This document shows, one piece after another, positions 6,327 through 14,734 of a DNA stretch of 17,178 nt. This stretch comes from an uncultured Lachnospiraceae bacterium. Its GTDB lineage: Bacteria > Bacillota > Clostridia > Lachnospirales > Lachnospiraceae. Every line of letters begins with the position of its first letter. Position 1 is the stretch's first letter. Position numbers and translations under genes: made by a program. The notes beneath the pieces were generated by a model. The model ran no database searches. It saw only the letters and a program-made list of their open reading frames with translations, and was not told where the DNA came from. The stretch is from positions 1-17,178 of the forward strand of contig CAJUEW010000032.1 of assembly GCA_910585465.1 (NCBI GenBank). The letters run 5' to 3'.

Positions 6327-6354
6327 GGGGCGGCTTTTGCTGCCCCCATCTTTT
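6327..6354 (+). terminator. Second hairpin upstream of tcpE
   Basis: GGGGCGGC (6327-6334) and GCTGCCCC (6339-6346) pair with one G-T pair around a TTTT loop, followed by CATCTTTT. The stem is GC-rich and compact. It ends just before the tcpE ribosome binding site (about 6355-6362). Confidence 0.5.
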
Positions 6355-6370
6355 AGAAAGGACGGACAAC

Positions 6371-6763
6371 ATGAAGAAAATACGAAGCTATACCAGTATC
6401 TGGTCGGTGGAAAAGGTACTCTATTCCATCAATGATTTTAAGCTGCCATTCCCCATCACGTTCACACAGATGGCGTGGTTCGTGGTATCTGTGTTTGCAG
6501 TTATGCTCTTGGGGAACCTCCCTCCCCTTTCGTTCATTGACGGAGCATTTCTGAAATATTTCGGCGTACCCTTTGCCCTCACTTGGTTCATGTGCCAGAA
6601 GACCTTTGACGGGAAGAAGCCTTACGGCTTCCTGAAATCCGTACTGGCATATCTGGTACGCCCGAAACTGACCTATGCAGGAAAGCACGTGAAGCTGGAA
6701 AAGGAATATCCGGCACAACCCATCACGGCAGTAAGGAGTGATATTTATGGCATATCCGATTAA
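6371..6763 (+). CDS. tcpE: TcpE-family conjugal transfer protein (Tn916 Orf17-like)
   Basis: TcpE is an essential inner-membrane component of the Tcp/Tn916 conjugation channel (ICEBs1 ConD). This 130-residue protein starts MKKIRSYTSIWSVEKVLYSI, has two hydrophobic stretches (about residues 34-50 and 55-75) and a conserved-looking basic block GKKPYGFLKSVLAYLVRPKLTY. No enzymatic motif is expected. AGAAAGGA (6355-6362) lies 8 bases before the ATG. The end overlaps the start of tcpF by 17 bases, which suggests translational coupling. Confidence 0.93.
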   Translation: MKKIRSYTSIWSVEKVLYSINDFKLPFPITFTQMAWFVVSVFAVMLLGNLPPLSFIDGAFLKYFGVPFALTWFMCQKTFDGKKPYGFLKSVLAYLVRPKLTYAGKHVKLEKEYPAQPITAVRSDIYGISD

Positions 6764-9200
6764 GTATATCGAAAATAACCTTGTGTTCAACCATGACGGG
6801 GAGTGCTTCGCTTACTATGAGCTGCTTCCCTACAACTATTCCTTTTTAAGCCCCGAACAGAAATATCAGGTACACGATTCCTTCCGGCAGCTTATCGCCC
6901 AGAACAGGGACGGGAAGATTCACGCCCTGCAAATCAGCACTGAATCCAGCATACGGGCAGCACAGGAACGCTCCAAACAGGAAGTGACGGGCAAGTTAAA
7001 GGACGTTGCCTGTGCAAAGATTGACGCACAGACCGAAGCCCTGATTTCCATGATAGGGGAAAATCAGGTGGACTACCGCTTTTTTATCGGCTTCAAGCTG
7101 CTTGTTAATGAGCAGGAAGTCACTATGAAGCAGTTTCGCAGGGAAGCAAAGACCGCTGTTTCCGACTTCCTCCATGAAGTCAACCACAAGCTCATGGGGG
7201 ATTTTGTTTCCATGAGCAATGAGGAAATCTGGCGGTTTCAGAAGATGGAAAAACTGTTGGAAAGTAAAATCTCACGCCGCTTCAAAGTCCGGCGGCTTAA
7301 CAAGGACGATTTTGGTTATCTGATTGAGCATTTATACGGGCAGACCGGAACCGCCTACGAAGATTATGAGTATTACCTGCCAAAGAAGCGGTTTCAGGAA
7401 GAAACGCTGGTGAAATACTATGACCTCATCAAACCCACCCGTTGTCTGATAGAGGAAAACCAGCGGTATCTGAAAATCGAACAGGAAGACGGGACAGTTT
7501 ATGCCGCCTACTTTACCATCAACAGCATTGTGGGGGAACTGGACTTCCCATCCTCGGAAATCTTTTACTATCAGCAGCAGCAATTTACCTTTCCCATTGA
7601 TACCTCTATGAATGTGGAGATTGTCACAAACCGGAAAGCCCTCTCTACGGTGCGGAACAAGAAAAAAGAGCTGAAAGATTTGGACAACCACGCATGGCAG
7701 AATGACAGCGAAACCAGCACAAACGTGGTGGACGCTTTAGACAGCGTGAATGAGCTGGAATCCACCTTAGACCAGAGCAAGGAATCCATGTATAAGCTGT
7801 CCTATGTGGTGCGTGTGACGGCTCCCGACTTGGAAGAACTGAAACGCCGCTGCAATGAGGTGAAAGATTTTTATGACGATTTGAATGTGAAGCTGGTTCG
7901 CCCCTTTGGGGATATGCTGGGGCTGCATGGGGAATTTCTCCCTGCCAGCAAACGGTATCTGAACGATTACATCCAGTATGTCACCAGTGATTTCCTTGCT
8001 GGTCTTGGCTTCGGGGCAACCCAGATGTTGGGGGAAACGGAGGGAATTTATATCGGGTACAGCCTTGATACGGGAAGAAACGTGTACTTAAAACCTGCCC
8101 TTGCCAGTCAAGGAGTAAAAGGCTCCGTCACCAACGCCCTTGCTGCCGCTTTTGTCGGCTCCCTCGGCGGTGGAAAATCATTCAGTAACAACATGATTGT
8201 CTATTATTCCGTATTATTTGGGGCACAGGCTCTCATTGTTGACCCGAAAGCGGAACGGGGACGCTGGAAAGAAACCCTGCCGGAAATCGCCCATGAAATC
8301 AATATCGTAAACCTGACCTCGGAGGAACAAAACAGGGGCTTACTCGACCCGTATGTGATTATGGAGAACCCAAAGGATTCCGAATCACTGGCAATCGACA
8401 TCCTGACCTTTTTAACCGGCATTTCCAGCCGTGACGGGGAGAAGTTCCCTGTTCTTCGGAAAGCCATTCGTGCGGTGACAAACAGTGAAGAACGGGGGCT
8501 TTTCAAAGTGATTGAGGAACTACGGGCAGAGGGAACCACCATCAGCACCAGCATAGCCGACCATATCGAATCCTTTACGGACTATGACTTTGCACACCTG
8601 CTCTTTTCGGATGGGGATGTCACACAGTCCATCAGCCTTGAAAAACAGCTCAACATCATTCAGGTAGCGGATTTGGTGCTGCCGGATAAGGAAACCTCAT
8701 TTGAAGAATACACCACAATGGAGCTGCTTTCCGTGGCAATGCTCATTGTAATCAGCACCTTTGCCCTCGACTTCATCCACACCGACCGCAGCGTGTTTAA
8801 GATTGTGGATTTGGATGAAGCATGGAGCTTCTTACAGGTGGCACAGGGCAAGACCCTTTCCATGAAGCTGGTTCGTGCCGGACGTGCCATGAACGCAGGC
8901 GTTTATTTTGTCACCCAGAACACGGACGATTTGCTGGATGAAAAACTGAAAAACAATCTGGGCTTGAAGTTTGCGTTCCGTTCCACGGACATCAACGAAA
9001 TCAAAAAGACCCTCGCCTTTTTCGGAGTGGATTCCGAAGATGAAAACAACCAGAAGCGGCTCCGTGACTTGGAAAACGGACAGTGCCTCATCAGTGATTT
9101 GTACGGGCGTGTGGGGGTGATACAGTTCCATCCTATCTTTGAAGACCTGTTCCATGCCTTTGACACCAGACCGCCTGTTAGAAAAGAGGTGGAGGAATGA
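6747..9200 (+). CDS. tcpF: VirB4-like conjugation ATPase TcpF (Tn916 Orf16-like)
   Basis: TcpF is the VirB4-type ATPase that powers assembly or operation of the conjugation channel (ICEBs1 ConE). The product has 817 residues. Walker A GSLGGGKS spans residues 471-478 and Walker B KIVDLDEAW contains D690-E691. The region after it (VRAGRAMNAGVYFVTQNTDDLLDEKLKNN) matches the typical VirB4 C-terminal lobe. The N-terminal half has no membrane helices and fits the channel-contact domain. The start at ATG 6747 was chosen because TAAGGAG (6732-6738) is 8 bases upstream; a GTG at 6738 overlaps this site. It overlaps tcpE by 17 bases and the next gene by 4 bases (ATGA). Confidence 0.95.
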   Translation: MAYPIKYIENNLVFNHDGECFAYYELLPYNYSFLSPEQKYQVHDSFRQLIAQNRDGKIHALQISTESSIRAAQERSKQEVTGKLKDVACAKIDAQTEALISMIGENQVDYRFFIGFKLLVNEQEVTMKQFRREAKTAVSDFLHEVNHKLMGDFVSMSNEEIWRFQKMEKLLESKISRRFKVRRLNKDDFGYLIEHLYGQTGTAYEDYEYYLPKKRFQEETLVKYYDLIKPTRCLIEENQRYLKIEQEDGTVYAAYFTINSIVGELDFPSSEIFYYQQQQFTFPIDTSMNVEIVTNRKALSTVRNKKKELKDLDNHAWQNDSETSTNVVDALDSVNELESTLDQSKESMYKLSYVVRVTAPDLEELKRRCNEVKDFYDDLNVKLVRPFGDMLGLHGEFLPASKRYLNDYIQYVTSDFLAGLGFGATQMLGETEGIYIGYSLDTGRNVYLKPALASQGVKGSVTNALAAAFVGSLGGGKSFSNNMIVYYSVLFGAQALIVDPKAERGRWKETLPEIAHEINIVNLTSEEQNRGLLDPYVIMENPKDSESLAIDILTFLTGISSRDGEKFPVLRKAIRAVTNSEERGLFKVIEELRAEGTTISTSIADHIESFTDYDFAHLLFSDGDVTQSISLEKQLNIIQVADLVLPDKETSFEEYTTMELLSVAMLIVISTFALDFIHTDRSVFKIVDLDEAWSFLQVAQGKTLSMKLVRAGRAMNAGVYFVTQNTDDLLDEKLKNNLGLKFAFRSTDINEIKKTLAFFGVDSEDENNQKRLRDLENGQCLISDLYGRVGVIQFHPIFEDLFHAFDTRPPVRKEVEE

Positions 9201-11563
9201 AGATAAGAAAGCCCATTCAGCAAGGGACAGCTTTTGTCCCTTGCCGGACAAAGGGAGAAAACTCTTTTAAAAAAATCGGGAGTATAGCAGGAAAAGTGCT
9301 TCTGGCACTCCTGCTCATCCTCCTGCTACTTACAGTTTTCGGCACTGCCGCCCACGCTGCCGGACTGGTGGATGATACGGTGGACACTGCCAACGAATAC
9401 AGCAAATATCCGCTGGACAACTACCAGCTTGATTTTTATGTGGACAGCGGATGGGACTGGCTCCCGTGGAACTGGCTGGACGGTATCGGAAAACAGGTGA
9501 TGTACGGGCTGTATGCCATCACAAATTTTATCTGGACAATCAGCCTGTACCTTTCCAACGCCACAGGGTATCTGATTCAGGAAGCCTACTCGCTGGACTT
9601 CATTTCCTCTACGGCGGATTCCATTGGGAAAAATATGCAGACCCTTGCAGGCGTTACCACAGGCGGCTTGTCCTCGGAAGGATTTTATATCGGGTTCCTG
9701 CTGATTCTCATTCTGGTGGTGGGGATTTACGTTGCCTACACAGGGCTTATCAAACGGGAAACCACAAAAGCCATCCATGCCGTTGTCAATTTCGTGGTGG
9801 TGTTCGTGCTGTCCGCTGCCTTTATCGCCTATGCCCCTGATTATATCGGAAAAATCAATGAATTTTCCGCAGACATCAGCAATGCCAGCCTGACCCTTGG
9901 TACAAAGATTATGCTGCCAAACTCGGAAAGTCAGGGAAAAGACAGGGTGGATTTGATACGGGACAGCCTGTTTTCCATTCAGGTCAAGCAGCCGTGGCTC
10001 CTGCTGCAATATGGCAATTCAGATATGGAAAGCATTGGAGCAGACCGTGTGGAAAACCTGCTTTCAACCAGTCCAGACGAAAACAACGGACAGGACAGAG
10101 AAGAAATCGTGGTGGAGGAAATCGAAGACAGGGAAAACACGAACCTTACCATCACAAAGACCATCAATCGTTTGGGAACCGTCTTCTTCCTGTTCATGTT
10201 CAATATCGGTATCTCCGTTTTTGTATTCCTGCTCACGGGGATAATGATTTTCTCACAGGTGCTTTTTATCATCTACGCCATGTTCCTGCCTGTGAGCTTC
10301 CTCCTTAGCATGGTTCCCTCTTTTGAGGGGATGTCCAAACGTGCCATTACGAAACTGTTCAACACTATCCTTACCAGAGCCGGAATCACCCTGATTATCA
10401 CGGTAGCGTTCAGTATTTCCACCATGCTCTACAACCTGTCTGGGGAATATCCGTTCTTCCTGACGGCGTTCTTGCAGATAGTGACTTTTGCCGGAATTTA
10501 TTTCAAGCTAGGAGATTTGATGGGGATGTTCTCCTTACAGAGTGGGGATTCCCAAAGCATGGGGAGCCGTATCATGCGAAGACCCCGTATGCTCATGCAC
10601 GCCCATATGCACCGTTTACAGCATAAGTTAGGACGTTCTGTGGCGGCTTTTGGAACTGGAACGGCTGCATACCACGCAGGAAAACAGGCTGGCTCAGACC
10701 ATAGAAATGCTTCCCACTTCGGCTCTTCCAAACGCACACAGGCAGACCACAGCAGACCAGACGGACAGGCAGCACCGGAAAAGGAATCCGTATGGAAACG
10801 GGCTGGCTCTGCGGTAGGTACGGTGGCAGATACCAAAGATAAGATAAGTGATACTGCCGGACAGCTTCGGGAGCAGGCAAAGGATTTGCCCGTCAATGCA
10901 AAGTACGCCCTTTACCACGGGAAAACACAGGTATCAGAGGGAGTACGGGATTTTACTTCCAGCGTGACCCAGACCCGAACTGCCAGAGCCGAACAGCGAA
11001 ACGCACAGGCAGAACGCCGCAGACAGACCATTGCAGAACGCAGGGCGGAACTGGAACAGGCAAAACAGCCGCAACAGAAAGCTTCCGAAGCACCCAAAGG
11101 GGCAGCTCCTGTCCATGAACGCCCTGTTACTGCAAAGCAGCCAGAAGATTTCCGACATCATGCAGGAAAACCAGCCATGCAGCCTGCTTCCCTATCCATC
11201 AGGGAACGGGGACAGGTTCCTTATGGGGGAACTGTGGCAGAACAGGCTTCGGTTCCGGTGGTAAAAGCTGCTTCCATCCACCATGAACAAACGCCGCCTG
11301 TAAGGACAGAACGCCAGATAGTCCCATCTGCTTCCCTATCCCAGCCAAATGAAAGACAAAAGACGGCTCCCACTATCACACAGGCTACTCCCCGTCCGGC
11401 AAGACCTGTCCAGAATGATACGGCTCCTGTGATACCGGAAAGAAAACGGGCTGCCCCTGCGGTAAAAGAATCAAACTTTACCATCCGGCGTACCACCGCC
11501 AGAAAGGAGTGGACAAAAACGGTAAAAGCGGCTGCCAAACAAAAGAAAGGGGAGAAACCATGA
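9197..11563 (+). CDS. VirB6/TcpH-like mobilome membrane protein (Tn916 Orf15-like)
   Basis: This is the large polytopic channel component of the Tn916/Tcp systems (ICEBs1 ConG, annotated CD3337/EF1877 family). The product has 788 residues. Residues about 34-52 form a hydrophobic N-terminal segment followed by AHA-A, which could be a signal peptide. Further membrane helices lie around residues 98-118, 160-185, 190-210, 325-375 and 390-435. The membrane half is followed by a long soluble tail (about residues 455-788) rich in Ala, Gln, Arg and Pro, with many basic residues. The tail is likely cytoplasmic and may contact DNA or ATPase partners; that is inference. Start and stop both overlap neighbours by 4 bases (ATGA), so translation is coupled in tcpF-orf15-orf14. 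Confidence 0.92.
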   Translation: MKIRKPIQQGTAFVPCRTKGENSFKKIGSIAGKVLLALLLILLLLTVFGTAAHAAGLVDDTVDTANEYSKYPLDNYQLDFYVDSGWDWLPWNWLDGIGKQVMYGLYAITNFIWTISLYLSNATGYLIQEAYSLDFISSTADSIGKNMQTLAGVTTGGLSSEGFYIGFLLILILVVGIYVAYTGLIKRETTKAIHAVVNFVVVFVLSAAFIAYAPDYIGKINEFSADISNASLTLGTKIMLPNSESQGKDRVDLIRDSLFSIQVKQPWLLLQYGNSDMESIGADRVENLLSTSPDENNGQDREEIVVEEIEDRENTNLTITKTINRLGTVFFLFMFNIGISVFVFLLTGIMIFSQVLFIIYAMFLPVSFLLSMVPSFEGMSKRAITKLFNTILTRAGITLIITVAFSISTMLYNLSGEYPFFLTAFLQIVTFAGIYFKLGDLMGMFSLQSGDSQSMGSRIMRRPRMLMHAHMHRLQHKLGRSVAAFGTGTAAYHAGKQAGSDHRNASHFGSSKRTQADHSRPDGQAAPEKESVWKRAGSAVGTVADTKDKISDTAGQLREQAKDLPVNAKYALYHGKTQVSEGVRDFTSSVTQTRTARAEQRNAQAERRRQTIAERRAELEQAKQPQQKASEAPKGAAPVHERPVTAKQPEDFRHHAGKPAMQPASLSIRERGQVPYGGTVAEQASVPVVKAASIHHEQTPPVRTERQIVPSASLSQPNERQKTAPTITQATPRPARPVQNDTAPVIPERKRAAPAVKESNFTIRRTTARKEWTKTVKAAAKQKKGEKP

Positions 11564-12564
11564 AATTAAGACACCTTTTCTTTGCCTGTTCCGGCGTGTT
11601 CGTGATGATGTTCTCCCTGCTCCTTTTGGTGGTGATTGTCTTCTCGGATGAGGAAGACGGCGGAAGCGGCGGAAATCTTATCTATGGGGGCGTGAGCGTA
11701 TCACAGGAAGTCCTCGCCCATAAACCTATGCTGGAAAAGTATGCAAGGGAATATGGCATAGAGGAATACTTAAATGTGCTGCTCGCCATCATTCAGGTGG
11801 AATCCGGCGGCACACTGGAAGACGTTATGCAGTCCTCGGAATCTCTGGGGCTTCCCCCAAACTCCCTTAGTACAGAGGAATCCATCAAACAGGGCTGCAA
11901 ATATTTCTCAGAACTGCTCGTAGCGGCGGAAACAAAGGGCTGTGACTTAAACAGTGTGATTCAGTCCTACAACTACGGCGGCGGCTTCCTAGACTATGTG
12001 GCAGGGCGTGGGAAAAAATACACTTTTGAACTGGCAGAGAGCTTCGCAAGGGACAAATCCGGTGGAAAGAAAGTCACCTACACCAACCCTGTTGCGGTAG
12101 AGAAAAACGGGGGCTGGCGGTATTCTTACGGAAATATGTTCTATGTCCTCTTGGTATCGCAATACCTGACCGTGGCACATTTTGATGATGAAACGGTACA
12201 GGCTATCATGGAGGAAGCCTTAAAGTATGAGGGCTGGACGTATGTGTACGGGGGCGATTCCCCCTCCACTTCCTTTGACTGTTCGGGACTGGTGCAGTGG
12301 TGCTATGGCAAGGCAGGAATCGCCCTGCCACGTACAGCACAGGAACAGTTCAATGTGACGCAGCACATCCCCCTGTCCGAAGCAAAAGCAGGGGATTTGG
12401 TCTTTTTCCACTCCACCTACAATGCCGGAACCTATATCACCCATGTGGGACTGTATGTGGGAAATAACCGGATGTACCATGCCGGAAATCCCATTGGTTA
12501 CGCAGACCTGACAGGCTCCTACTGGCAACAGCACCTTGCCGGAACCGGACGAATCAAAAAATAA
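11560..12564 (+). CDS. Bifunctional lysozyme-like / NlpC/P60 wall hydrolase (Tn916 Orf14-like, CwlT type)
   Basis: This 334-residue protein opens peptidoglycan for the transfer machine. An N-terminal hydrophobic segment (about residues 8-28) anchors or exports it. The first domain is lysozyme-like: LLAIIQVESGG carries the likely catalytic E81. The second domain (about residues 210-334) is NlpC/P60, with FDCSGL giving the nucleophile C241, THVGLY giving H295, and a third polar residue expected near H307. ATG 11560 was chosen because GAAAGGGGAG lies just upstream and its ATGA overlaps the orf15 stop; an earlier GTG at 11509 would add 17 residues inside orf15. This two-domain plan matches ICEBs1 CwlT and Tn916 Orf14. 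Confidence 0.95.
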   Translation: MKLRHLFFACSGVFVMMFSLLLLVVIVFSDEEDGGSGGNLIYGGVSVSQEVLAHKPMLEKYAREYGIEEYLNVLLAIIQVESGGTLEDVMQSSESLGLPPNSLSTEESIKQGCKYFSELLVAAETKGCDLNSVIQSYNYGGGFLDYVAGRGKKYTFELAESFARDKSGGKKVTYTNPVAVEKNGGWRYSYGNMFYVLLVSQYLTVAHFDDETVQAIMEEALKYEGWTYVYGGDSPSTSFDCSGLVQWCYGKAGIALPRTAQEQFNVTQHIPLSEAKAGDLVFFHSTYNAGTYITHVGLYVGNNRMYHAGNPIGYADLTGSYWQQHLAGTGRIKK

Positions 12565-12580
12565 GAAAGGATGAACCGAT

Positions 12581-13489
12581 ATGATTCAGATTAGAAAAGA
12601 GGAAAACCAGAAAAAGCAGAAAGAAAAGAAACTGAAAGTTTACAAAGTCAATACCCACAAAAAAACTGTGATTGCCCTGTGGGTGCTGCTGGCAGTGAGC
12701 TTCCTGTTTGCCGTCTATAAGAATTTCACGGCGATAGACATTCATACTGTCCATGAAACCAAAGTAATTGAGGAACAAATCCTCGACACCCACAAGATAG
12801 AGAATTTTGTGGAGAATTTCGCAGAAGTCTACTATTCATGGGAACAGTCCGCCGCTTCCATTGATAACCGGACAAATGCTTTAAAAGGCTATCTCACCGG
12901 AGAGCTGCAAGCCCTGAATGTAGATACTGTCCGAAAGGACATCCCCGTATCGTCTGCCCTGACCGATTTTCAGATATGGGAAATCACAGAGGAAAAGGAA
13001 CAGCATTATCAAGTGACCTATACAGTGGAACAGCGTATCACAGAGGGGGAATCCAGTAAAACCGTCCGTTCCGCCTATCAGGTGACGGTCTATGTGGACG
13101 GCTCTGGAAACCTGACAATTATCCAGAATCCAACTATCACCAGTGTTCCCGTAAAATCCGGCTACACCCCAAAAGCGGTACAAAGTGACGGTACAGTGGA
13201 TTCCATCACTACGGAGGAAATCAACGAATTTCTCACTACCTTTTTCAAGCTGTACCCTACGGCAACCGCAAAGGAACTGACCTATTATGTAAATGAGGGT
13301 GTGCTGAAACCTGTGGGAAAAGAGTATATTTTCTCGGAACTGGTGAATCCGGTTTACAATCGAAACGGAAATCAGGTGACCGCTTCCCTTGCGGTGAAAT
13401 ATCTGGATAACCAGACCATGACAACACAGGTATCACAGTTTAACCTTGTACTGGAAAAGAACGGGGAAAACTGGAAGATTGTGAAATAA
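12581..13489 (+). CDS. tcpC: TcpC-family conjugal transfer protein (Tn916 Orf13-like)
   Basis: TcpC (ICEBs1 ConB) is a bitopic VirB8-like channel protein needed for conjugation and partner assembly. The 302-residue product has a very basic N-terminus (many Lys in residues 5-28), one membrane helix (about residues 29-46) and a large outer domain made of two NTF2-like halves with beta-rich runs such as YQVTYTVEQ and YQVTVYVDG. The ribosome binding site AAGAAAGGA (12563-12571) precedes the ATG at 12581. It lies 16 bp after the hydrolase gene and ends the transfer operon, followed by a bidirectional terminator. Confidence 0.93.
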   Translation: MIQIRKEENQKKQKEKKLKVYKVNTHKKTVIALWVLLAVSFLFAVYKNFTAIDIHTVHETKVIEEQILDTHKIENFVENFAEVYYSWEQSAASIDNRTNALKGYLTGELQALNVDTVRKDIPVSSALTDFQIWEITEEKEQHYQVTYTVEQRITEGESSKTVRSAYQVTVYVDGSGNLTIIQNPTITSVPVKSGYTPKAVQSDGTVDSITTEEINEFLTTFFKLYPTATAKELTYYVNEGVLKPVGKEYIFSELVNPVYNRNGNQVTASLAVKYLDNQTMTTQVSQFNLVLEKNGENWKIVK

Positions 13490-13500
13490 TTTTGTGTGCA

Positions 13501-13536
13501 ATAGGCAGGTAATTTTTTTGTTATCTGCCTATTTTT
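13501..13536. terminator. Bidirectional intrinsic terminator between tcpC and hxlR-type gene
   Basis: ATAGGCAGGTAA (13501-13512) pairs with TTATCTGCCTAT (13521-13532) with one G-T pair and a loop of T7G, followed by T5. It sits between two converging genes and ends both; the last codons of the minus-strand gene overlap its 3' arm. Confidence 0.8.
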
Positions 13537-13867
13537 CTAAAGTTTGAGTTTCATTCAAATAATCTTCTCCCCATTTACATAACTCATCTAATATTGGTGT
13601 AAGACTTTTTCCAAAATCTGTCAAAGAATATTCCGTTTTGGGTGGTATTACAGGATATACTTTTCTGTTTATAAGACCATCCTTTTCTAGTTCCCGTAAT
13701 TGTTGTGCTAACATTTTATCTGTTGCCTTTGGCATTCGTTTATGCAATTCACTATATCTTAAAGTCTTTCCCATCAAGTGCCACAGAATAACAGCCTTAT
13801 ATTTTCCACCGATTAGCTGAATCGTTGCTTCAACCGGACAATTATATCCACTGCAACTTAAGCTCAT
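13529..13867 (-). CDS. HxlR-family winged-helix regulator
   Basis: HxlR proteins are winged-helix transcription factors, many of which sense redox or electrophile stress. The 112-residue product has the conserved start C-x4-CPVEATIQLIGGKYKAVILWHL, recognition helix region YSELHKRMPKATDKMLAQQLRELEKDGLI and wing VIPPKTEYSLTDFG. Cysteines at residues 5 and 10 flank the helix-1 start and are candidates for thiol sensing, as in YodB/HypR-type members. AAGGTGAT lies before the minus-strand ATG. It is divergent from the nitroreductase gene with a 124-bp gap holding overlapping promoters, so it probably controls that gene and itself. The gene is AT-rich compared with the transfer operon. Confidence 0.9.
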   Translation of the reverse strand: MSLSCSGYNCPVEATIQLIGGKYKAVILWHLMGKTLRYSELHKRMPKATDKMLAQQLRELEKDGLINRKVYPVIPPKTEYSLTDFGKSLTPILDELCKWGEDYLNETQTLEK

Positions 13868-13917
13868 AATATCACCTTACTTTCTTTTTAGATAGTATAT
13901 TCCTAAATAGTGCGTTC

Positions 13918-13972
13918 TTGCTCTATTTTTAGATATAGGTATAATTATAGTATAGGTTGACCTGAATCACAA
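13918..13972. promoter_or_regulatory. Overlapping divergent promoters and candidate HxlR operator
   Basis: On the plus strand TATAAT (13940-13945) is preceded by a weak TTGCTC (13918-13923), 16 bp apart. On the minus strand TTGTGA (complement of 13967-13972) and TATAAT (complement of 13944-13949) are 17 bp apart. The two -10 elements overlap. The palindrome AGGT-TG-ACCT (13954-13963) lies inside the minus-strand spacer and just downstream of the plus-strand -10, a natural operator position for the adjacent regulator. Confidence 0.6.
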
Positions 13973-13991
13973 TACAAAGGGGATTTTGAAA

Positions 13992-14510
13992 ATGGAATTT
14001 TTAGAACTTGCTAAAAAAAGATATTCTGTTAGAGCATATGATAACAGACCTGTTGAAAAAGAAAAACTTGATAAAATTTTAGAAGCAGCTCATGTAGCTC
14101 CGACAGCAGCTAATTTACAGCCAGTAAAATTGATTGCTGTTCAGGAAAAAGAGCAGTTAAATAAACTTGCAAAGGCAGCTAATATTTATCACGCTCCATT
14201 GGCAATTATTGTATGTGCTGACCATGAGAAAGCATGGGTGCGTCCATTTGACCAGAAACAGACCACTGATATTGACGCTTCTATCTTAACAGACCATATG
14301 ATGTTACAGGCTACAGAACTTGGGCTTGGTACTGTATGGGTATGTTATTTCAAGCCAGATATTGTAAAAAAGGAGTTTCATCTTCCCGATAATTTGGAAC
14401 CAGTCAATATCTTAGTTATTGGATATGGAAAAGAACCCGAAGCCAGCTCAGAACGCCATGCTGCTACCCGTATTGCTATAAATGATTTAGTATCTTATAA
14501 TTACTTATAA
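13992..14510 (+). CDS. FMN-dependent nitroreductase family protein
   Basis: Members bind FMN and use NAD(P)H to reduce nitroaromatics, quinones or related electrophiles. The 172-residue product has the family N-terminus KKRYSVRAYDNRPV, which binds the FMN phosphate and ring, the AAHVAPTAANLQPVK loop, and the C-terminal LGLGTVWVCYF and VIGYGKEPE segments. ATG 13992 was preferred over TTG 13986 because AAAGGGGA (13976-13983) is better spaced. It is divergent from an HxlR regulator, a frequent pairing for stress-inducible oxidoreductases. The substrate cannot be read from sequence. It sits at the position where Tn916 has tet(M) and is AT-rich, which suggests separate acquisition. Confidence 0.92.
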   Translation: MEFLELAKKRYSVRAYDNRPVEKEKLDKILEAAHVAPTAANLQPVKLIAVQEKEQLNKLAKAANIYHAPLAIIVCADHEKAWVRPFDQKQTTDIDASILTDHMMLQATELGLGTVWVCYFKPDIVKKEFHLPDNLEPVNILVIGYGKEPEASSERHAATRIAINDLVSYNYL

Positions 14511-14580
14511 TGAAAATATTATAGCGTACTCTTGTGGTAATAGATAAGGATAGGTAATTTTTAAAAATCATAAAATTGAA

Positions 14581-14609
14581 TTGAATATTTTTATAAAATC
14601 CGCTATTCT
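14581..14609 (+). promoter_or_regulatory. Putative promoter for the leader/CD3324 transcript
   Basis: TTGAAT (14581-14586) and TATTCT (14604-14609) are 17 bp apart. The leader ORF starts 30 bp downstream. Fits the sigma-A pattern with two mismatches in each box. Confidence 0.4.
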
Positions 14610-14638
14610 TATAACAGATAAGGAAAGGAGCAGGCACA

Positions 14639-14665
14639 ATGGCAGTAAATAAAATGTGTGCATAG
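14639..14665 (+). CDS. Leader peptide, 8 codons (MAVNKMCA)
   Basis: The ORF is short but has a strong ribosome binding site: AAAGGAG (14624-14630), 8 bases before the ATG. Its last codons and stop lie inside the first arm of a hairpin set (14657-14702) that precedes the ribosome binding site of the next gene. The arrangement matches translational attenuators. What would stall the ribosome is unknown. Confidence 0.6.
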   Translation: MAVNKMCA

Positions 14666-14728
14666 CAAAGGCTATTGCACATCAAATTATGATAGCCTTT
14701 GCAATCCTAAGTAACACAAATTAGGAGG
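14657..14728 (+). promoter_or_regulatory. Alternating hairpins and a ribosome-binding-site hairpin (attenuator)
   Basis: Arm 1 TGTGCATAGC (14657-14666) can pair with arm 2 GCTATTGCACA (14671-14681) with one bulged base. Arm 2 alternatively belongs to a perfect 11-bp stem, GCAAAGGCTAT (14665-14675) with ATAGCCTTTGC (14692-14702). The two are exclusive. TCCTAA (14705-14710) then pairs with TTAGGA (14721-14726), covering part of the ribosome binding site AGGAGG (14723-14728) of the next gene. Confidence 0.6.
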
Positions 14729-14734
14729 TGCAGA

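Noticed and set aside
9326..10009. Long minus-strand ORF (227 codons)
   Set aside because: Lies wholly inside the Orf15-like gene, has no ribosome binding site and its product looks like a shadow (His/Gln-rich).
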